Shown here piece after piece: positions 27,439 through 36,449 of a stretch of 64,000 bases of DNA. The stretch lies in NCBI RefSeq assembly GCF_026162365.1, contig NZ_JAOANW010000005.1:248001-312000 (forward strand). The letters are read 5' to 3'. The notes below the pieces were generated by a model. That model made no database searches, was not told the DNA's origin, and was given only the letters and a program-made list of their open reading frames with translations. This stretch comes from Nitratireductor luteus (GTDB lineage: Bacteria; Pseudomonadota; Alphaproteobacteria; Rhizobiales; Rhizobiaceae). Within the stretch, counting starts at the first letter, position 1, and the number at the start of each line of letters is the position of its first letter. Made by a program: the position numbers and the translations under genes.

Positions 27439-27459
27439 GTGGTTACCAATGGATACCAC
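27439..27459. promoter_or_regulatory. candidate HxlR operator
   Basis: GTGGT (27439-27443) and ACCAC (27455-27459) are inverted arms, with two near-identical inner blocks GGTTACCA and GGATACCA in tandem 10 bp apart. It lies between the divergent hxlR-like gene and the FMN reductase gene, about 45 bp upstream of hxlR and 35 bp upstream of the reductase start. Confidence 0.45.
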
Positions 27460-27493
27460 CGGGAAATTGAGCCCGGCAGGGAAAGGAACCAAC

Positions 27494-28051
27494 ATGAAGA
27501 AGATTGCTGTGCTCGTCGGCTCCAATCGCAAGGAGTCCGTCAACCTCAAATTCGCTCGCGCCCTGGAAAAGCTGGCGGCCGGACGGCTTGCCTTCGACTA
27601 TGTCGATCTGTCGGCGCTGCCTATGTACAACGACGATCACATGGACCCGTTTCCCGAGGCGGCCCGGAGCATGAAGGACCGTATCGAGGCGGCCGACGGT
27701 GTGCTTCTGGTCACGCCGGAGTACAACCGCTCCGTTCCGCCGCTGCTCAAGAACGCGATTGACTGGGCTTCACGGCCCTATGGCAAGAATTCCTGGGTCG
27801 ACAAGCCCGCCGCCATCGTGGGCGCCAGCCCCGGCGTGATCGGCACTGCCGCCGCGCAGATGCATCTGCGCTCCATCATGGTGGGTCTCGGTACCGTTTT
27901 GATGGGGCGCCCGGAGGTCTATCTTCACGTGAAGCCGGGCCTGATCGACGACGACGACGACGTCACCGATCCCGAAGCCGAGACCTTTCTGCGGGGCTTC
28001 CTGGAGAGCCTGATCGGCTGGGTCTCGGTCGAAAAGCGCTCGGCCGCCTAA
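27494..28051 (+). CDS. NADPH-dependent FMN reductase
   Basis: A 185-residue flavodoxin-fold protein of the NADPH:FMN/quinone reductase family. It starts MKKIAVLVGSNRKESVNLKFA, the phosphate-binding loop, and later has TPEYNRSVPPLLKNAIDWASRP, the conserved flavin loop. It reduces quinones, chromate or azo compounds with NADPH in homologues. ATG 27494 has AAAGGA upstream; an earlier ATG at 27449 falls in the operator. Divergent from an HxlR regulator, which likely induces it under electrophile stress. Confidence 0.93.
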   Translation: MKKIAVLVGSNRKESVNLKFARALEKLAAGRLAFDYVDLSALPMYNDDHMDPFPEAARSMKDRIEAADGVLLVTPEYNRSVPPLLKNAIDWASRPYGKNSWVDKPAAIVGASPGVIGTAAAQMHLRSIMVGLGTVLMGRPEVYLHVKPGLIDDDDDVTDPEAETFLRGFLESLIGWVSVEKRSAA

Positions 28052-28066
28052 AGGACGCTCTAACAC

Positions 28067-28127
28067 TTTGAATCTACGCATCGCGCTTTCCGAAAATCGA
28101 TTTCGATTTTCGGGCCGATGCTGTAGC
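28067..28127 (+). repeat. rhizobial intergenic palindromic repeat, copy 1
   Basis: A 61-bp stretch centred on the palindrome CCGAAAATCGATTTCGATTTTCGG. The same sequence occurs in reverse orientation at 48718-48778, 59 of 61 bases alike. It resembles the mosaic palindromic elements (RIME, ABC-type) common between rhizobial genes. It follows the FMN reductase gene and a short remnant GGACGCTCTAACAC that matches the neighbouring module of copy 2. Confidence 0.85.
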
Positions 28128-28218
28128 AATTCCAGGAAAGTGGAAGCTGGTTCTCTGTCCGGAATTGCGAAGGCATTTGATCTCATGCAATTCCGGGCGG
28201 AGGCGGTGTCCGCAGGCC

Positions 28219-28554
28219 CTATTCCTTGCGGCATTCGAAGGGCAGGAAGGAGCCCGTCGCGCCGGCATATATCATTTGCAGAGAAACGATATTGGCGAAA
28301 TCCAGCTCCTGCGGCGATGCCGGGCAGACTTTCACCCGCTTCGTGCAGCCCGATCGTATGAAGGCTTCCTGCGCTTCCAGGAAAGCCGTTCCAAGGCCCG
28401 CGCCGCCGAACCGGGCCGCCGCCTCCTGCTGAAAGCCCTCATAGAGCGAGCACTTCTTCTGCCGCCAGGCGCGGTTGTATTCCGGATCCGCATCTGCGGC
28501 ATGGGCCGGGGCTGCGGCTGTAACAGCCGCCATCAGGATAAGCAGGCGCAACAT
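28219..28554 (-). CDS. exported hypothetical protein with cysteines
   Basis: A 111-residue protein with a clean signal peptide (MLRLLILMAAVTAAAPAHA-AD) and about 90 mature residues containing four Cys (CSLYEGFQQEA, SGCTKRVKVCPASP, FECRKE), which could form two disulfides in the periplasm. GAAGAGA precedes the ATG. I do not recognise the family. Single gene downstream of a repeat, convergent with the FMN reductase. Confidence 0.75.
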   Translation of the reverse strand: MLRLLILMAAVTAAAPAHAADADPEYNRAWRQKKCSLYEGFQQEAAARFGGAGLGTAFLEAQEAFIRSGCTKRVKVCPASPQELDFANIVSLQMIYAGATGSFLPFECRKE

Positions 28555-28669
28555 GGAAATCTCTTCGTCATGAAATGGTATGGACGGCCGTGCGGCCGAC
28601 TATCCGTGTCCAGTGAAGAAGAATTGTGCCGCCATCGTGGCGACTGGGCCGTGAAGCGGAGACGGCAAA

Positions 28670-29602
28670 TCAGTCGAACAGGCTCGATACCGATTCTTCG
28701 GTCGCCGTCCTCGATATGGCCTCGCCGATAAGGTCGGCGATGGTGATCACCCGCACATTGCGGCCGGCTTCGACCGCCGAAGTCGGCTGGATGGAATCGG
28801 TAATGACCAGTTCCTTGAGCTTCGAGCCGGCAATGCGTGCCACTGCTCCGCCGGAAAGGACGCCATGGGTAATATAGGCGGTCACGCTGGTCGCGCCGCC
28901 CTTGAGCAGCGCTTCGGCTGCATTGCATAGCGTGCCGCCGCTATCGACAATATCGTCGATCAGCAGGCAATCCTTGCCGCGTACGTCGCCGATCACGTTC
29001 ATGACCTCGGATTCGCCCGGTCGGTCGCGGCGCTTGTCGACGATGGCCAGCGGCGCGTCGATGCGTTTGGCGAGAGAGCGGGCCCGCACCACACCGCCCA
29101 CGTCGGGAGAAACCACCATGACGTTGGACAGGTTGTAGTGCGCCTTTACGTCGCGGGCCATGACGGGCACCGCAAAGAGATTGTCGGTCGGAATGTCGAA
29201 GAAGCCCTGGATCTGCCCGGCATGCAGGTCCAGCGTCAATACGCGGTCCGCGCCGGCGCGAGTGATCAGATTGGCCACCAGCTTGGCTGAAATCGGCGTG
29301 CGGCCCGAGGTGCGCCGATCCTGCCTTGCGTAGCCGAAATAGGGAAGGACAGCCGTGATGCGCCGCGCCGACGAGCGGCGGAAGGCGTCGATCATGATCA
29401 GGAGTTCCATCAGATGGTCGTTCGCCGGATAGGACGTCGACTGAAGGATGAAAACGTCCTCGCCGCGCACATTTTCCTGTATCTCGACGAAGATTTCCTG
29501 ATCGGCGAACCGCCGGACCATAGCCTTGCCAAGGGAAAGATTGAGATATCGGGTGACGGATTCCGCCAGCACCCTGTTTGAATTGCCCGAAAAGAGCTTC
29601 AT
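28670..29602 (-). CDS. prs: ribose-phosphate pyrophosphokinase
   Basis: A 310-residue class I PRPP synthase. The ATP-binding region ([34 protein letters not shown]), the flexible loop [22 protein letters not shown] and the ribose-phosphate loop [22 protein letters not shown] are all present. It supplies PRPP for purine, pyrimidine, histidine and NAD synthesis. Length matches the family exactly from ATG 29602; the start is weakly supported by GGGGA. No operon partner. Confidence 0.97.
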   Translation of the reverse strand: MKLFSGNSNRVLAESVTRYLNLSLGKAMVRRFADQEIFVEIQENVRGEDVFILQSTSYPANDHLMELLIMIDAFRRSSARRITAVLPYFGYARQDRRTSGRTPISAKLVANLITRAGADRVLTLDLHAGQIQGFFDIPTDNLFAVPVMARDVKAHYNLSNVMVVSPDVGGVVRARSLAKRIDAPLAIVDKRRDRPGESEVMNVIGDVRGKDCLLIDDIVDSGGTLCNAAEALLKGGATSVTAYITHGVLSGGAVARIAGSKLKELVITDSIQPTSAVEAGRNVRVITIADLIGEAISRTATEESVSSLFD

Positions 29603-29770
29603 GGAGTGTCCCCGGCCCAGCGGCTTCAAGTACTGACCGGGCTTTTAGCGGTGTGGCCGGCTAATGCAAGCGCACAGGAGCAAAAAAGCGCGGCTATCCC
29701 AAGGACAGCTCGGAGGGAAGCCTTACCAGGGGTTGAAAATCGGGGAAACCCGGCGCTCTTGCTGTGCACC

Positions 29771-30358
29771 CTACCCGTTCTGCGAAAGCCATGCCGCCAG
29801 TTCGTCGATCGTCCGATTGGCGATTGCCTGCATCGTAGCGCCGTCGACCGACGACCAGCCGTCACCGGTGCTGCCCGGCGCCCGCTGTTGGCCCTGTATG
29901 CGGTGCAGGCGATTGCCGGTTGGGTCCAGCACGTCCCAGACATAGATGACGGTCGTCTGGCTGCCGTCGGCGATGGCCGAGAAATAGCCCTTCACGACAT
30001 GGGTTGCGCGGGACTGCGTAATGGCGATGCCGCGCTGGCTGGCGCGGGCTGAAAGTTGGCTCGACAGCGGCCGTGTCGCCTCGGCGGTAGCACCGATAAC
30101 GGGGGCGAACTGCACGCGGGCGGTGGTGTTGATTGCAGCCGGGGCGGCGGCCACGGCGTTTTCCTCTCCCGTAGGGACAAGGGCCGTTTGCGTCGTGGCA
30201 CCGAGGGTCGCCTGATTGGAATCCTGCGTCGTCGTGAGACCGCCACCGGGCAGCGCGGCTTGAGGCCGCACAGACGGATCGAGCGCGTCCGTGCCCGTGC
30301 AGCCGGCAACAATCGCTGACACGATGCAGACCGCAATCAAACCCGCGATGCGTTTCAT
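29771..30358 (-). CDS. predicted lipoprotein
   Basis: A 195-residue protein with a signal peptide and lipobox, MKRIAGLIAVCIVSAIVAGCTGT (Cys about residue 20). A low-complexity Thr/Ala/Pro region is followed by a C-terminal domain with ARASQRGIAITQSRATHVVKGYFSAIADGSQTTVIYVWDVLDPTGNRLHRIQG and a final helix IANRTIDELAAWL. It should be attached to the outer or inner membrane. I do not recognise a specific family. AAGGA lies just before the start. Confidence 0.8.
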   Translation of the reverse strand: MKRIAGLIAVCIVSAIVAGCTGTDALDPSVRPQAALPGGGLTTTQDSNQATLGATTQTALVPTGEENAVAAAPAAINTTARVQFAPVIGATAEATRPLSSQLSARASQRGIAITQSRATHVVKGYFSAIADGSQTTVIYVWDVLDPTGNRLHRIQGQQRAPGSTGDGWSSVDGATMQAIANRTIDELAAWLSQNG

Positions 30359-30413
30359 TCCTTCCCTCTCCCATTGGCCGCGCCCGGTCGGGCAGGGCAA
30401 CCAAGTCCCTTCA

Positions 30414-31565
30414 CTACTTCACGATCAGCTCCAGCCCGTGCCGCGACAGCGGATCGGGCTCGGTCTCGGTCGTCAGATATGTGCGGCCGAGGCACATCGC
30501 GCTGTTCGTTTCGGAATCCATGATAATCATGTGTGCAAAGAGTGTCATGCCGGGCGCAATCGGCTCCGGGTTGCCGGCATAGAACATCGGCGGATCCATC
30601 CACGATGGCGAGAACCGCGCTCCTAGCGAATAGCCGCAGGCATTCAGCCGGTGCTTGGTCAGCCCGGTGGCCTCCATGACACGGGCATGGGCATCGAACA
30701 CGTCGCCGAACGTGTTGCCCGGCGCCATCGCCTTCTCGCAGGCCAGAAGGGCCTCGCGGCCCGCATTGAACAGCTCCTGATGGCGCTTCGAAACCTTGCC
30801 CGTCAGCACGGTGTGCATCATGGCTGCATGGTAGCGGTGGTAGACGCCCGCCCATTCGAGCGTGAGCTGGTCGTTCTTGGTCAGCTTGCGCCGGCCGGCT
30901 TTATAACGGCACAAAAGCGCATCGTCGCCGGAGCCGATGACGAACTCGTTGGCCGGATAGTCGCCGCCGCCCGCCAGCACCGCGCCCTGCATGGCGGCCA
31001 GTATCGCCGCCTCGTCGCCGCCCTGCTTGATCAGGGGCAGCGCCGCGTCCAGCGCCTCGTCGGCCAGCTTGGCCGCGCGCTTGACCTTCGTGATTTCGGC
31101 CTCGCTCTTCAAGAGCCTGAGCCCCGAGACGAGGTTGGAAGCGTCCTCGATCTTGCCGAATGTCTGCAACTGCTCGTCCAGCAGGCGGCCGTTGCGGGCG
31201 GTCAGGCCGTGCGTGTCATATTCAACGCCGATGCGGGCGCCCAAAAGGTCCAGATCGTTCAAGAGGTTGCGCAGATCGACCGCCGGATTCGCCCCGTGCC
31301 GATCGCTCCACAACACGATATTCTCGATGATGGATGTGTGCCGCGCCTGGCGCAGGTCGGCCGAGCGCGTCAGGAGCACCATCGAGCCGTCCGCCTTCAC
31401 GATCAGGCTCTGGAAGAAGCAGAAGCCGAACGTGTCGTAGCCGGTCAGCCAGTACATGCTCTCCTGCGCGAACAGGAGCAGGGCGTCGAGCTTGCGCTCC
31501 GCCATCTCCATGACCAGCCGGTCACGCCTTGCGTCGAATTCCGCGCGGTCGAAATGAAGCGCCAT
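30414..31565 (-). CDS. M24/creatinase-fold protein lacking the metal ligands
   Basis: A 383-residue pita-bread-fold protein, the family of Xaa-Pro aminopeptidases. The N-terminal creatinase domain (residues 1-150) and C-terminal domain (155-383) are intact, but the residues that bind two metals in aminopeptidase P are replaced: the first Asp by Glu (LTLEWAG, E237), the second by His (YHAAMMHT, H246), and the GHG histidine region by CGYSLG (Y312). The usual Glu ligands near the end are also not seen. It is therefore probably not a metal-dependent peptidase. Its ATG overlaps the pgeF stop (ATGA). Confidence 0.85.
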   Translation of the reverse strand: MALHFDRAEFDARRDRLVMEMAERKLDALLLFAQESMYWLTGYDTFGFCFFQSLIVKADGSMVLLTRSADLRQARHTSIIENIVLWSDRHGANPAVDLRNLLNDLDLLGARIGVEYDTHGLTARNGRLLDEQLQTFGKIEDASNLVSGLRLLKSEAEITKVKRAAKLADEALDAALPLIKQGGDEAAILAAMQGAVLAGGGDYPANEFVIGSGDDALLCRYKAGRRKLTKNDQLTLEWAGVYHRYHAAMMHTVLTGKVSKRHQELFNAGREALLACEKAMAPGNTFGDVFDAHARVMEATGLTKHRLNACGYSLGARFSPSWMDPPMFYAGNPEPIAPGMTLFAHMIIMDSETNSAMCLGRTYLTTETEPDPLSRHGLELIVK

Positions 31566-32371
31566 CAGTCGTTCTCCAGGACAATCGCCGAAATCTGGCG
31601 TCCATAATCGGTTTCGCCGCGATGGGTGGCGCGACGATATGAAAAGAAGCGTTCCTCGTCGGCATAGGTGCACAGACCCAGCATGTGCGCCCTCACGCCA
31701 GCGCGAGTCAGCCGGTCGACTGTATAAAGGTTGAGATCGAAGAACGCATGCCCCTCTCTTGACCCTTTAGTGGACGAAGCGCGAAAATAGGCCTCGTTCG
31801 AGGGATCGGCCTCAACGAAGCGCGCCACGAATTCGGGCCCGACCTCGTAATTGTCCCGGCTTATCGAGGGTCCAAGCGCGGCGGCGATCCCCTGCCGGCG
31901 CGCACCAAGCCTTTCCATCGCCTCGATGGTTGCCTCGATTATACCCGACAGGGCGCCCTGCCAGCCGGCATGGGCCGCGCCGATCACGCGTGCTTCGGGG
32001 TCGGCGAAAAGCACGGGTCCGCAATCAGCCGCCAGCACGCCAAGCGCCAGGCCGGGCTTGTTCGTCACCATGGCGTCGGCCTTGGGCCGTACAGCGGGGA
32101 AGGGGGCTTTCACCTCGACGGCGTCTGCCGAGTGGCACTGGTGAAGGGTCAGAAGCGCATCCTCGGCCACACCCATCTCGCGCGCCACGCGCCGCCTGTT
32201 CTCCTCCACCGCCGCGCGCGCATCGCCCGAGCCCAGCCCGACATTGAGGCCCCGGTAGAGGCCGTCGGAGACGCCGCCGGCGCGGGTGAAGAACCCGTGT
32301 GCTATGCCTTCCGAAGCCGCTTCCTCCAGAAGTGGGGACCGGATCGGCTCCGGCCTCGTATCGTTCAGCAT
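31565..32371 (-). CDS. pgeF: peptidoglycan editing factor PgeF (laccase domain)
   Basis: A 268-residue YfiH/DUF152 protein. The three-part metal site is visible in LHQCHSADAV, VLAADCGPVLF and GAAHAGWQGAL. In E. coli PgeF hydrolyses wrongly incorporated L-serine from peptidoglycan precursors, and other family members act on nucleosides. It is followed by the M24-like gene with an ATGA overlap and preceded by a methyltransferase gene, a minus-strand operon starting at lgt. Confidence 0.92.
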   Translation of the reverse strand: MLNDTRPEPIRSPLLEEAASEGIAHGFFTRAGGVSDGLYRGLNVGLGSGDARAAVEENRRRVAREMGVAEDALLTLHQCHSADAVEVKAPFPAVRPKADAMVTNKPGLALGVLAADCGPVLFADPEARVIGAAHAGWQGALSGIIEATIEAMERLGARRQGIAAALGPSISRDNYEVGPEFVARFVEADPSNEAYFRASSTKGSREGHAFFDLNLYTVDRLTRAGVRAHMLGLCTYADEERFFSYRRATHRGETDYGRQISAIVLEND

Positions 32372-32429
32372 CCGCCGCCTTCATCCATGCTCAATGCGGG
32401 CCGGATCGTGGGGCAGGGTGGGGCGCAAG

Positions 32430-33521
32430 TCAATCCGACGGCGGGAAGGGATGAGCGGTAGTTGTGGAAGGCAACAGGGCCATCGCCTTGAAGAGGCTCC
32501 CCATCCCTTCCGGCCCCGCCAGCCTTTCGACCACGTCGCGGATCGCCTCCTGGTCGCTGGCGCTGCGGCCGGCGCCCAGCCTGCCGGCGCGTTCCAGCAG
32601 GCCGAGGCCCAGCAGGAATTCTCCTTGCGTGAGGGTCGGCGCGCGCAGCCCGTGCCCGCGCGCCACCGCCGCAAGGGCGGCGAAATCGACATGGGCGGTC
32701 AGGTCGGCTTCCCCAGCCGCTTCCAGCACCGGCGCATATTCATGCCGCCGGACGGCCTGCAGCGTGTCGCCGAGCGATGGTTGGAGATAGCCATAGTCTA
32801 TGAAAAGCCCGGCCCCGCCGGCGCGGCGGATGCGCTCGCAGATCGTGTCCATGAGCGCGCTCCTGGCGGGCGCCAGTTCCGCGATCGCGCCGGCAGGCGC
32901 CTGTCCGGCATCGGGGGGCAGCAGGGCCGCATCGATGGCGCCCGCGCCCGCCATGAAGCGCAGCGCTCCTGTCTTGTCGAGCCCGATCACCCGCTCGCGC
33001 CAGCCCTCCTCCGTCTTGACCGCCTGGCGGATCGGCATGGCATCGAACAGCTCGTTCCCCACGATGAAGAGCGGCCCCGGCGGAAGGTCCTCGATGCGGG
33101 AGAACCATTCGACCGCCGCCGGGGCGTCCTCCAGCGTCCTGCGCTGCACCTCCGTCAGGCGCGGGCTGGCCTCGACCAAGGCCAACCGGGCGTCCGCGGC
33201 AAAGTCCGCGTCGAGCCGGACGAGGGTGCGGATCATGTCCGTCATCAGCGTTCCCCGGCCTGGACCGATCTCGGCCAGCACCGGGCGTTGCGGCGCTCCC
33301 GCCGCCTTCCAGGCGCCGTAGAGCCAGACGGCGACGAGCTCACCGAACATCTGGCTTATTTCGGGAGCGGTGGTGAAATCGCCCTCGGTGCCGAATGGCT
33401 CCCGCGTCGTGTAGTAGCCGTGCTCGGGATCAAAGAGGCAATTCGCCATGTAGTCGGCCACGCTCATCGGGCCGGCCGCCTCGATCAGGCGGACAATCTT
33501 CTTTTCGAGCGGGGTCCTCAT
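32430..33521 (-). CDS. SAM-dependent methyltransferase, MidA/NDUFAF7 family
   Basis: A 363-residue class I methyltransferase of the DUF185 family. The glycine-rich SAM motif is VLAEIGPGRGTLMTDMIR, and FDPEHGYYTTREPFGTEGDFTTAPEISQMFGE is the family signature, together with GNELFDAMPIRQ. The mitochondrial homologue NDUFAF7 methylates an Arg of complex I subunit NDUFS2, so a role in respiratory complex I assembly is plausible here. 10 bp after lgt. Confidence 0.88.
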   Translation of the reverse strand: MRTPLEKKIVRLIEAAGPMSVADYMANCLFDPEHGYYTTREPFGTEGDFTTAPEISQMFGELVAVWLYGAWKAAGAPQRPVLAEIGPGRGTLMTDMIRTLVRLDADFAADARLALVEASPRLTEVQRRTLEDAPAAVEWFSRIEDLPPGPLFIVGNELFDAMPIRQAVKTEEGWRERVIGLDKTGALRFMAGAGAIDAALLPPDAGQAPAGAIAELAPARSALMDTICERIRRAGGAGLFIDYGYLQPSLGDTLQAVRRHEYAPVLEAAGEADLTAHVDFAALAAVARGHGLRAPTLTQGEFLLGLGLLERAGRLGAGRSASDQEAIRDVVERLAGPEGMGSLFKAMALLPSTTTAHPFPPSD

Positions 33522-33531
33522 ATCGGTATCG

Positions 33532-34383
33532 TCACGCGGCCGCGTGCTTGGCCGGCTCCCTCGCGCTGGCCATGGCCCAGAGCCCGATGAGCACCATCGG
33601 CAGCGAAAGCACCATGCCCATGGTCAGCCAGCCGCCCAGAAGATATCCAATATGGGCGTCGGGCTCGCGGAAGAATTCCACGAAGATGCGCGACAGGCCA
33701 TAGCCGCAGATGAATGCGCCGCCGACGAAGCGGGGCCTCTTCAGCTTCAGCGCCTGATGGCTGAGGAGACGCAGCACGAGGAACAGGATGAGCCCTTCCA
33801 GCGCCGCCTCGTAGAGCTGACTCGGATGGCGCGGCAGCGGTCCGCCATCGGGAAAGACGAAGCCCCAGGGCACATCTGTCGGCCGCCCCCACAATTCCGA
33901 ATTGATGAAATTGGCGACGCGGACGAGCCCGAGCCCGACCGGAGCTGCCGCCGCGATCGTGTCGAGCATGCTCCACGGGTTGATGTCTCGGGTGCGGGCG
34001 AAGACGACCATCGCGACGATCGTGCCCAGCATGCCGCCATGGAACGACATGCCGCCCTGCCATACGGCGAAGATGTCGAGCGGGTTCTGGATATAGCGCG
34101 CCAGGTCGTAAAACAGGACATAGCCGAGCCTGCCGCCGAGCACGACGCCGAGCGCTGCCCACACGACGAAATCATCGAGATCTTCCGGCCTCATCGGCGG
34201 GGTCTCATGGGCCCACAGCCGGTTGTTCGCGACGAGGCGCTTTGCGTACCACCAGGCAAACAGGATGCCGACGACATAGCCGAGCCCATACCAGTGCACG
34301 GCAAGCGGACCTATCTGGAAGATCACGGGGTCGATCTGCGGAAAAGGCAGAGCGGCCACGGGAAGAAGAAGATAGTCGCTCAT
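33532..34383 (-). CDS. lgt: prolipoprotein diacylglyceryl transferase
   Basis: A 283-residue membrane enzyme with about seven helices. It transfers diacylglycerol from phosphatidylglycerol to the lipobox Cys of preprolipoproteins. Signature residues are in [62 protein letters not shown] and [12 protein letters not shown]. Start ATG 34383 ([20 protein letters not shown]). It diverges from ubiK, with 226 bp between. First gene of an operon running to the M24 gene. Confidence 0.96.
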   Translation of the reverse strand: MSDYLLLPVAALPFPQIDPVIFQIGPLAVHWYGLGYVVGILFAWWYAKRLVANNRLWAHETPPMRPEDLDDFVVWAALGVVLGGRLGYVLFYDLARYIQNPLDIFAVWQGGMSFHGGMLGTIVAMVVFARTRDINPWSMLDTIAAAAPVGLGLVRVANFINSELWGRPTDVPWGFVFPDGGPLPRHPSQLYEAALEGLILFLVLRLLSHQALKLKRPRFVGGAFICGYGLSRIFVEFFREPDAHIGYLLGGWLTMGMVLSLPMVLIGLWAMASAREPAKHAAA

Positions 34384-34609
34384 AAGGCTCTGGGCCTCCT
34401 CGTTTTCGGCACGCGGCAGGCTATGCGCGAGCAATATGTCACGGTCAAGCCCGCCGGCACTGCTTTGCCGTGCCTGTTCCAGAGCAAAGAGGGCAGGCTT
34501 TGCCCGCCCGTCGACAATGCCAAAACGCTTGCATTCAGCCCGCCGGAGTCCTACCTCATTTTCAATCCAACCGGCCGTCCCCGGCCCTGACAATCGGTGA
34601 GGAAGCAAG

Positions 34610-34915
34610 ATGACAAATGGACCGAACCGCATCCTCGACGAGTTCGCAAAGCTCATGACCGATGCGGCGGGCGCCGCCCAGGGCGTGCGGCGCGAGGTCG
34701 AGACGGCGTTCAGGTCGCAGGCCGAGCGCGTGCTCAACTCCATGGATATCGTCCAGCGCGAGGAATTCGAGGCCGTGCGCGATATGGCGATCAAGGCGCG
34801 CGAGGAAAATGCCGCGCTCACCGCTCGAATCGAAGCGCTCGAGGCAAGGCTGGCTGCCGGCGACGCTCCCGCGGGCGGTGGAAAAGTTTCCCCAAAGCCT
34901 TCTTCCAAAAAATAA
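34610..34915 (+). CDS. UbiK/BMFP accessory factor
   Basis: A 101-residue protein of the membrane fusogenic (BMFP, YqiC) family, with an amphipathic helix ([36 protein letters not shown]) and a coiled coil ([31 protein letters not shown]). UbiK in E. coli aids aerobic ubiquinone synthesis. The tail after residue 83 is low-complexity. GAGGAAG precedes the start. Confidence 0.9.
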   Translation: MTNGPNRILDEFAKLMTDAAGAAQGVRREVETAFRSQAERVLNSMDIVQREEFEAVRDMAIKAREENAALTARIEALEARLAAGDAPAGGGKVSPKPSSKK

Positions 34916-35251
34916 TTCAGACTTTCTTAACCCTGTGTGAAACTGCAAAAAGTGCAGTTTGGAGAGTCGCTTAGGCGTTCCTCTGAATCTTCCACAAAAT
35001 CGACTATCCACATGCAGGAAGCTTTCCCGCCAAAAAAGGGCTGGTCTCGCGTCAGCGCATCAATACACTGAATTTGCTGCATGATTCGGAACAGGGTCGG
35101 CAGCCGGGCTGGGGTGGGCTCGTTGCCTTGTTCTTGCGTTCATTGTCGCTCCGCTCAGTGTGTCGGAATTTTGGTTGCGTATGCCTTGAACCGCATGTGC
35201 CACATCGCGGGGCCCTTTGGCGCTCGCTTAGATAAACGGGAAAGCAGATTT
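34916..35251. other. 336-bp intergenic stretch after ubiK
   Basis: Contains the hairpin AAACTGCA/TGCAGTTT (34940-34960) just after ubiK and probably the promoter of the YbjN gene. I see no other gene. The sequence near 34975-35100 is lower in G+C than its surroundings and includes no clear repeat. Confidence 0.5.
34940..34960 (+). terminator. hairpin after ubiK
   Basis: AAACTGCA (34940-34947) pairs with TGCAGTTT (34953-34960) around AAAAG, 24 bp after the ubiK stop. A run of only three Ts ends the stem, so it is a weak intrinsic terminator. Confidence 0.45.
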
Positions 35252-35752
35252 ATGAGCCTTCTTGAACTCGACATGGCGCGTGAGGCCCATCCGGTCGATG
35301 TCATCGAACATGTCGCCCATTCCAACGATTGGAGCTTCGAGCGCAACGGCGAGGATGAAATCGCCATTGCCGTGGCCGGCACGTGGACCGACTACCACGT
35401 CTCCTTTTCATGGATGGAGGAGTTCGAAGCACTGCATGTCGCCTGCGCCTTCGACCTGAAAGTGCCGGAAAAGCGCGCTCTGGAGGTCATGCGCCTCATC
35501 TCGCTGATCAACGAGCAGATGCTGTTCGGCCATTTTGACCTGTGGGAGCGCGAGGACGTCATCATGTTCCGCCAGTCACTGGTGCTTGCCGGCGGCGTGG
35601 AGCCGACCGGCCAGCAGGTCGAGGTCATGCTCAACAGCGCACTGGAAGCCTGCGAGTGCTACTATCAGGCCTTCCAATACGTCATCTGGTCGAACACCAG
35701 CGCGCAGCAGGCGCTGAACGCCGTTCTGTTCGAGACCTACGGCACCGCCTGA
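35252..35752 (+). CDS. YbjN domain-containing protein
   Basis: A 166-residue soluble protein of the YbjN family, which adopts a fold like type III secretion chaperones. It reads MSLLELDMAREAHPVDVIEHVAHSND, then a beta-rich core (VAGTWTDYHVSFSWMEEFEALHVACAFDLKVPEKR). The start at 35252 has GGGAAAG upstream; the open frame back to 35081 is not protein-like. It lies 18 bp before the tRNA-binding protein gene. Function not established. Confidence 0.88.
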   Translation: MSLLELDMAREAHPVDVIEHVAHSNDWSFERNGEDEIAIAVAGTWTDYHVSFSWMEEFEALHVACAFDLKVPEKRALEVMRLISLINEQMLFGHFDLWEREDVIMFRQSLVLAGGVEPTGQQVEVMLNSALEACECYYQAFQYVIWSNTSAQQALNAVLFETYGTA

Positions 35753-35770
35753 GGAAGCCCCGGGGGACCC

Positions 35771-36124
35771 ATGTCATCGGAAAAGGCGCCGGACATCGGC
35801 TTCGACGATTTCCTGAAGGTCGACATTAGAGCGGGCACGGTCGTCGAGGCCGAGCCCTTTCCCGAGGCGCGCAAGCCCGCACTCAAGCTCAAGATCGACT
35901 TCGGCCCGGAAATCGGCGTGAAGAAATCCTCGGCCCAGATCACGGTGCACTATCGGCCGGAAGAACTCGTCGGCCGCCAGGTGATGGCGGTGGTGAACTT
36001 CCCGCCGCGCCAGATCGGCAGGTTCATGTCCGAAGTGCTGACGCTCGGCTTTGCCGACGCGTCCGGCGACGTCGTGCTGGCGGTGCCGGACAAGAACGTG
36101 CCTGACGGCAGCCGGCTGCATTAG
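35771..36124 (+). CDS. csaA: CsaA-type tRNA-binding protein
   Basis: A 117-residue OB-fold protein, the dimeric CsaA type. The core is FDDFLKVDIRAGTVVEAEPFPEARKPALKLKIDFGPEIGVKKSSAQITVHY, then GRQVMAVVNFPPRQIGRFMSEVLTLG and VLAVPDKNVPDGSRLH. These proteins bind tRNA through the OB fold and have been linked to protein export in Bacillus. Here it follows the YbjN gene closely, probably on one transcript. Confidence 0.9.
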   Translation: MSSEKAPDIGFDDFLKVDIRAGTVVEAEPFPEARKPALKLKIDFGPEIGVKKSSAQITVHYRPEELVGRQVMAVVNFPPRQIGRFMSEVLTLGFADASGDVVLAVPDKNVPDGSRLH

Positions 36125-36308
36125 CGCGAGGAAGCTGGTCGACACGTCTTGGAAAACGGGAGACATCCCGCGGTTCGTCATCCAGGCCGACCGTAGGGAG
36201 AGCCGGCACCCATTGAGAGGCGCAGCCGGTCTCCGCAGAAAGGGCTGCCGGTGCTGAAGTGCACTCGGGCGAGGACCGGGCCGTGCCCCATGCGGCTCTT
36301 CCAATAGG

Positions 36309-36337
36309 CCCCGGATAGCCCTTGTGGGCTTCCGGGG
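36309..36337. repeat. REP-like palindrome before the beta-lactamase
   Basis: CCCCGGA (36309-36315) plus AGCCC (36317-36321) pair with GGGCT (36326-36330) and TCCGGGG (36331-36337) around TTGT, a 12-bp stem with one bulged base. It lies in the 325-bp gap between csaA and the beta-lactamase gene. It differs from the CCTCGGGC family at 52685 and 56328. The rest of the gap holds no convincing gene. Confidence 0.7.
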
Positions 36338-36449
36338 TGACGGCGTGGCGCCGGGGAGCGGTTACGCCTCATACTCGTCACAGATCGAGTCTACCCAGCG
36401 TTGGCGGGGGCTTCGTCTATCGATCTATTGACGATTTTGGAGCTTTTTC

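Noticed and set aside
30414-31565. Annotation as active Xaa-Pro aminopeptidase
   Set aside because: The metal-binding residues are substituted, so only the fold can be claimed.
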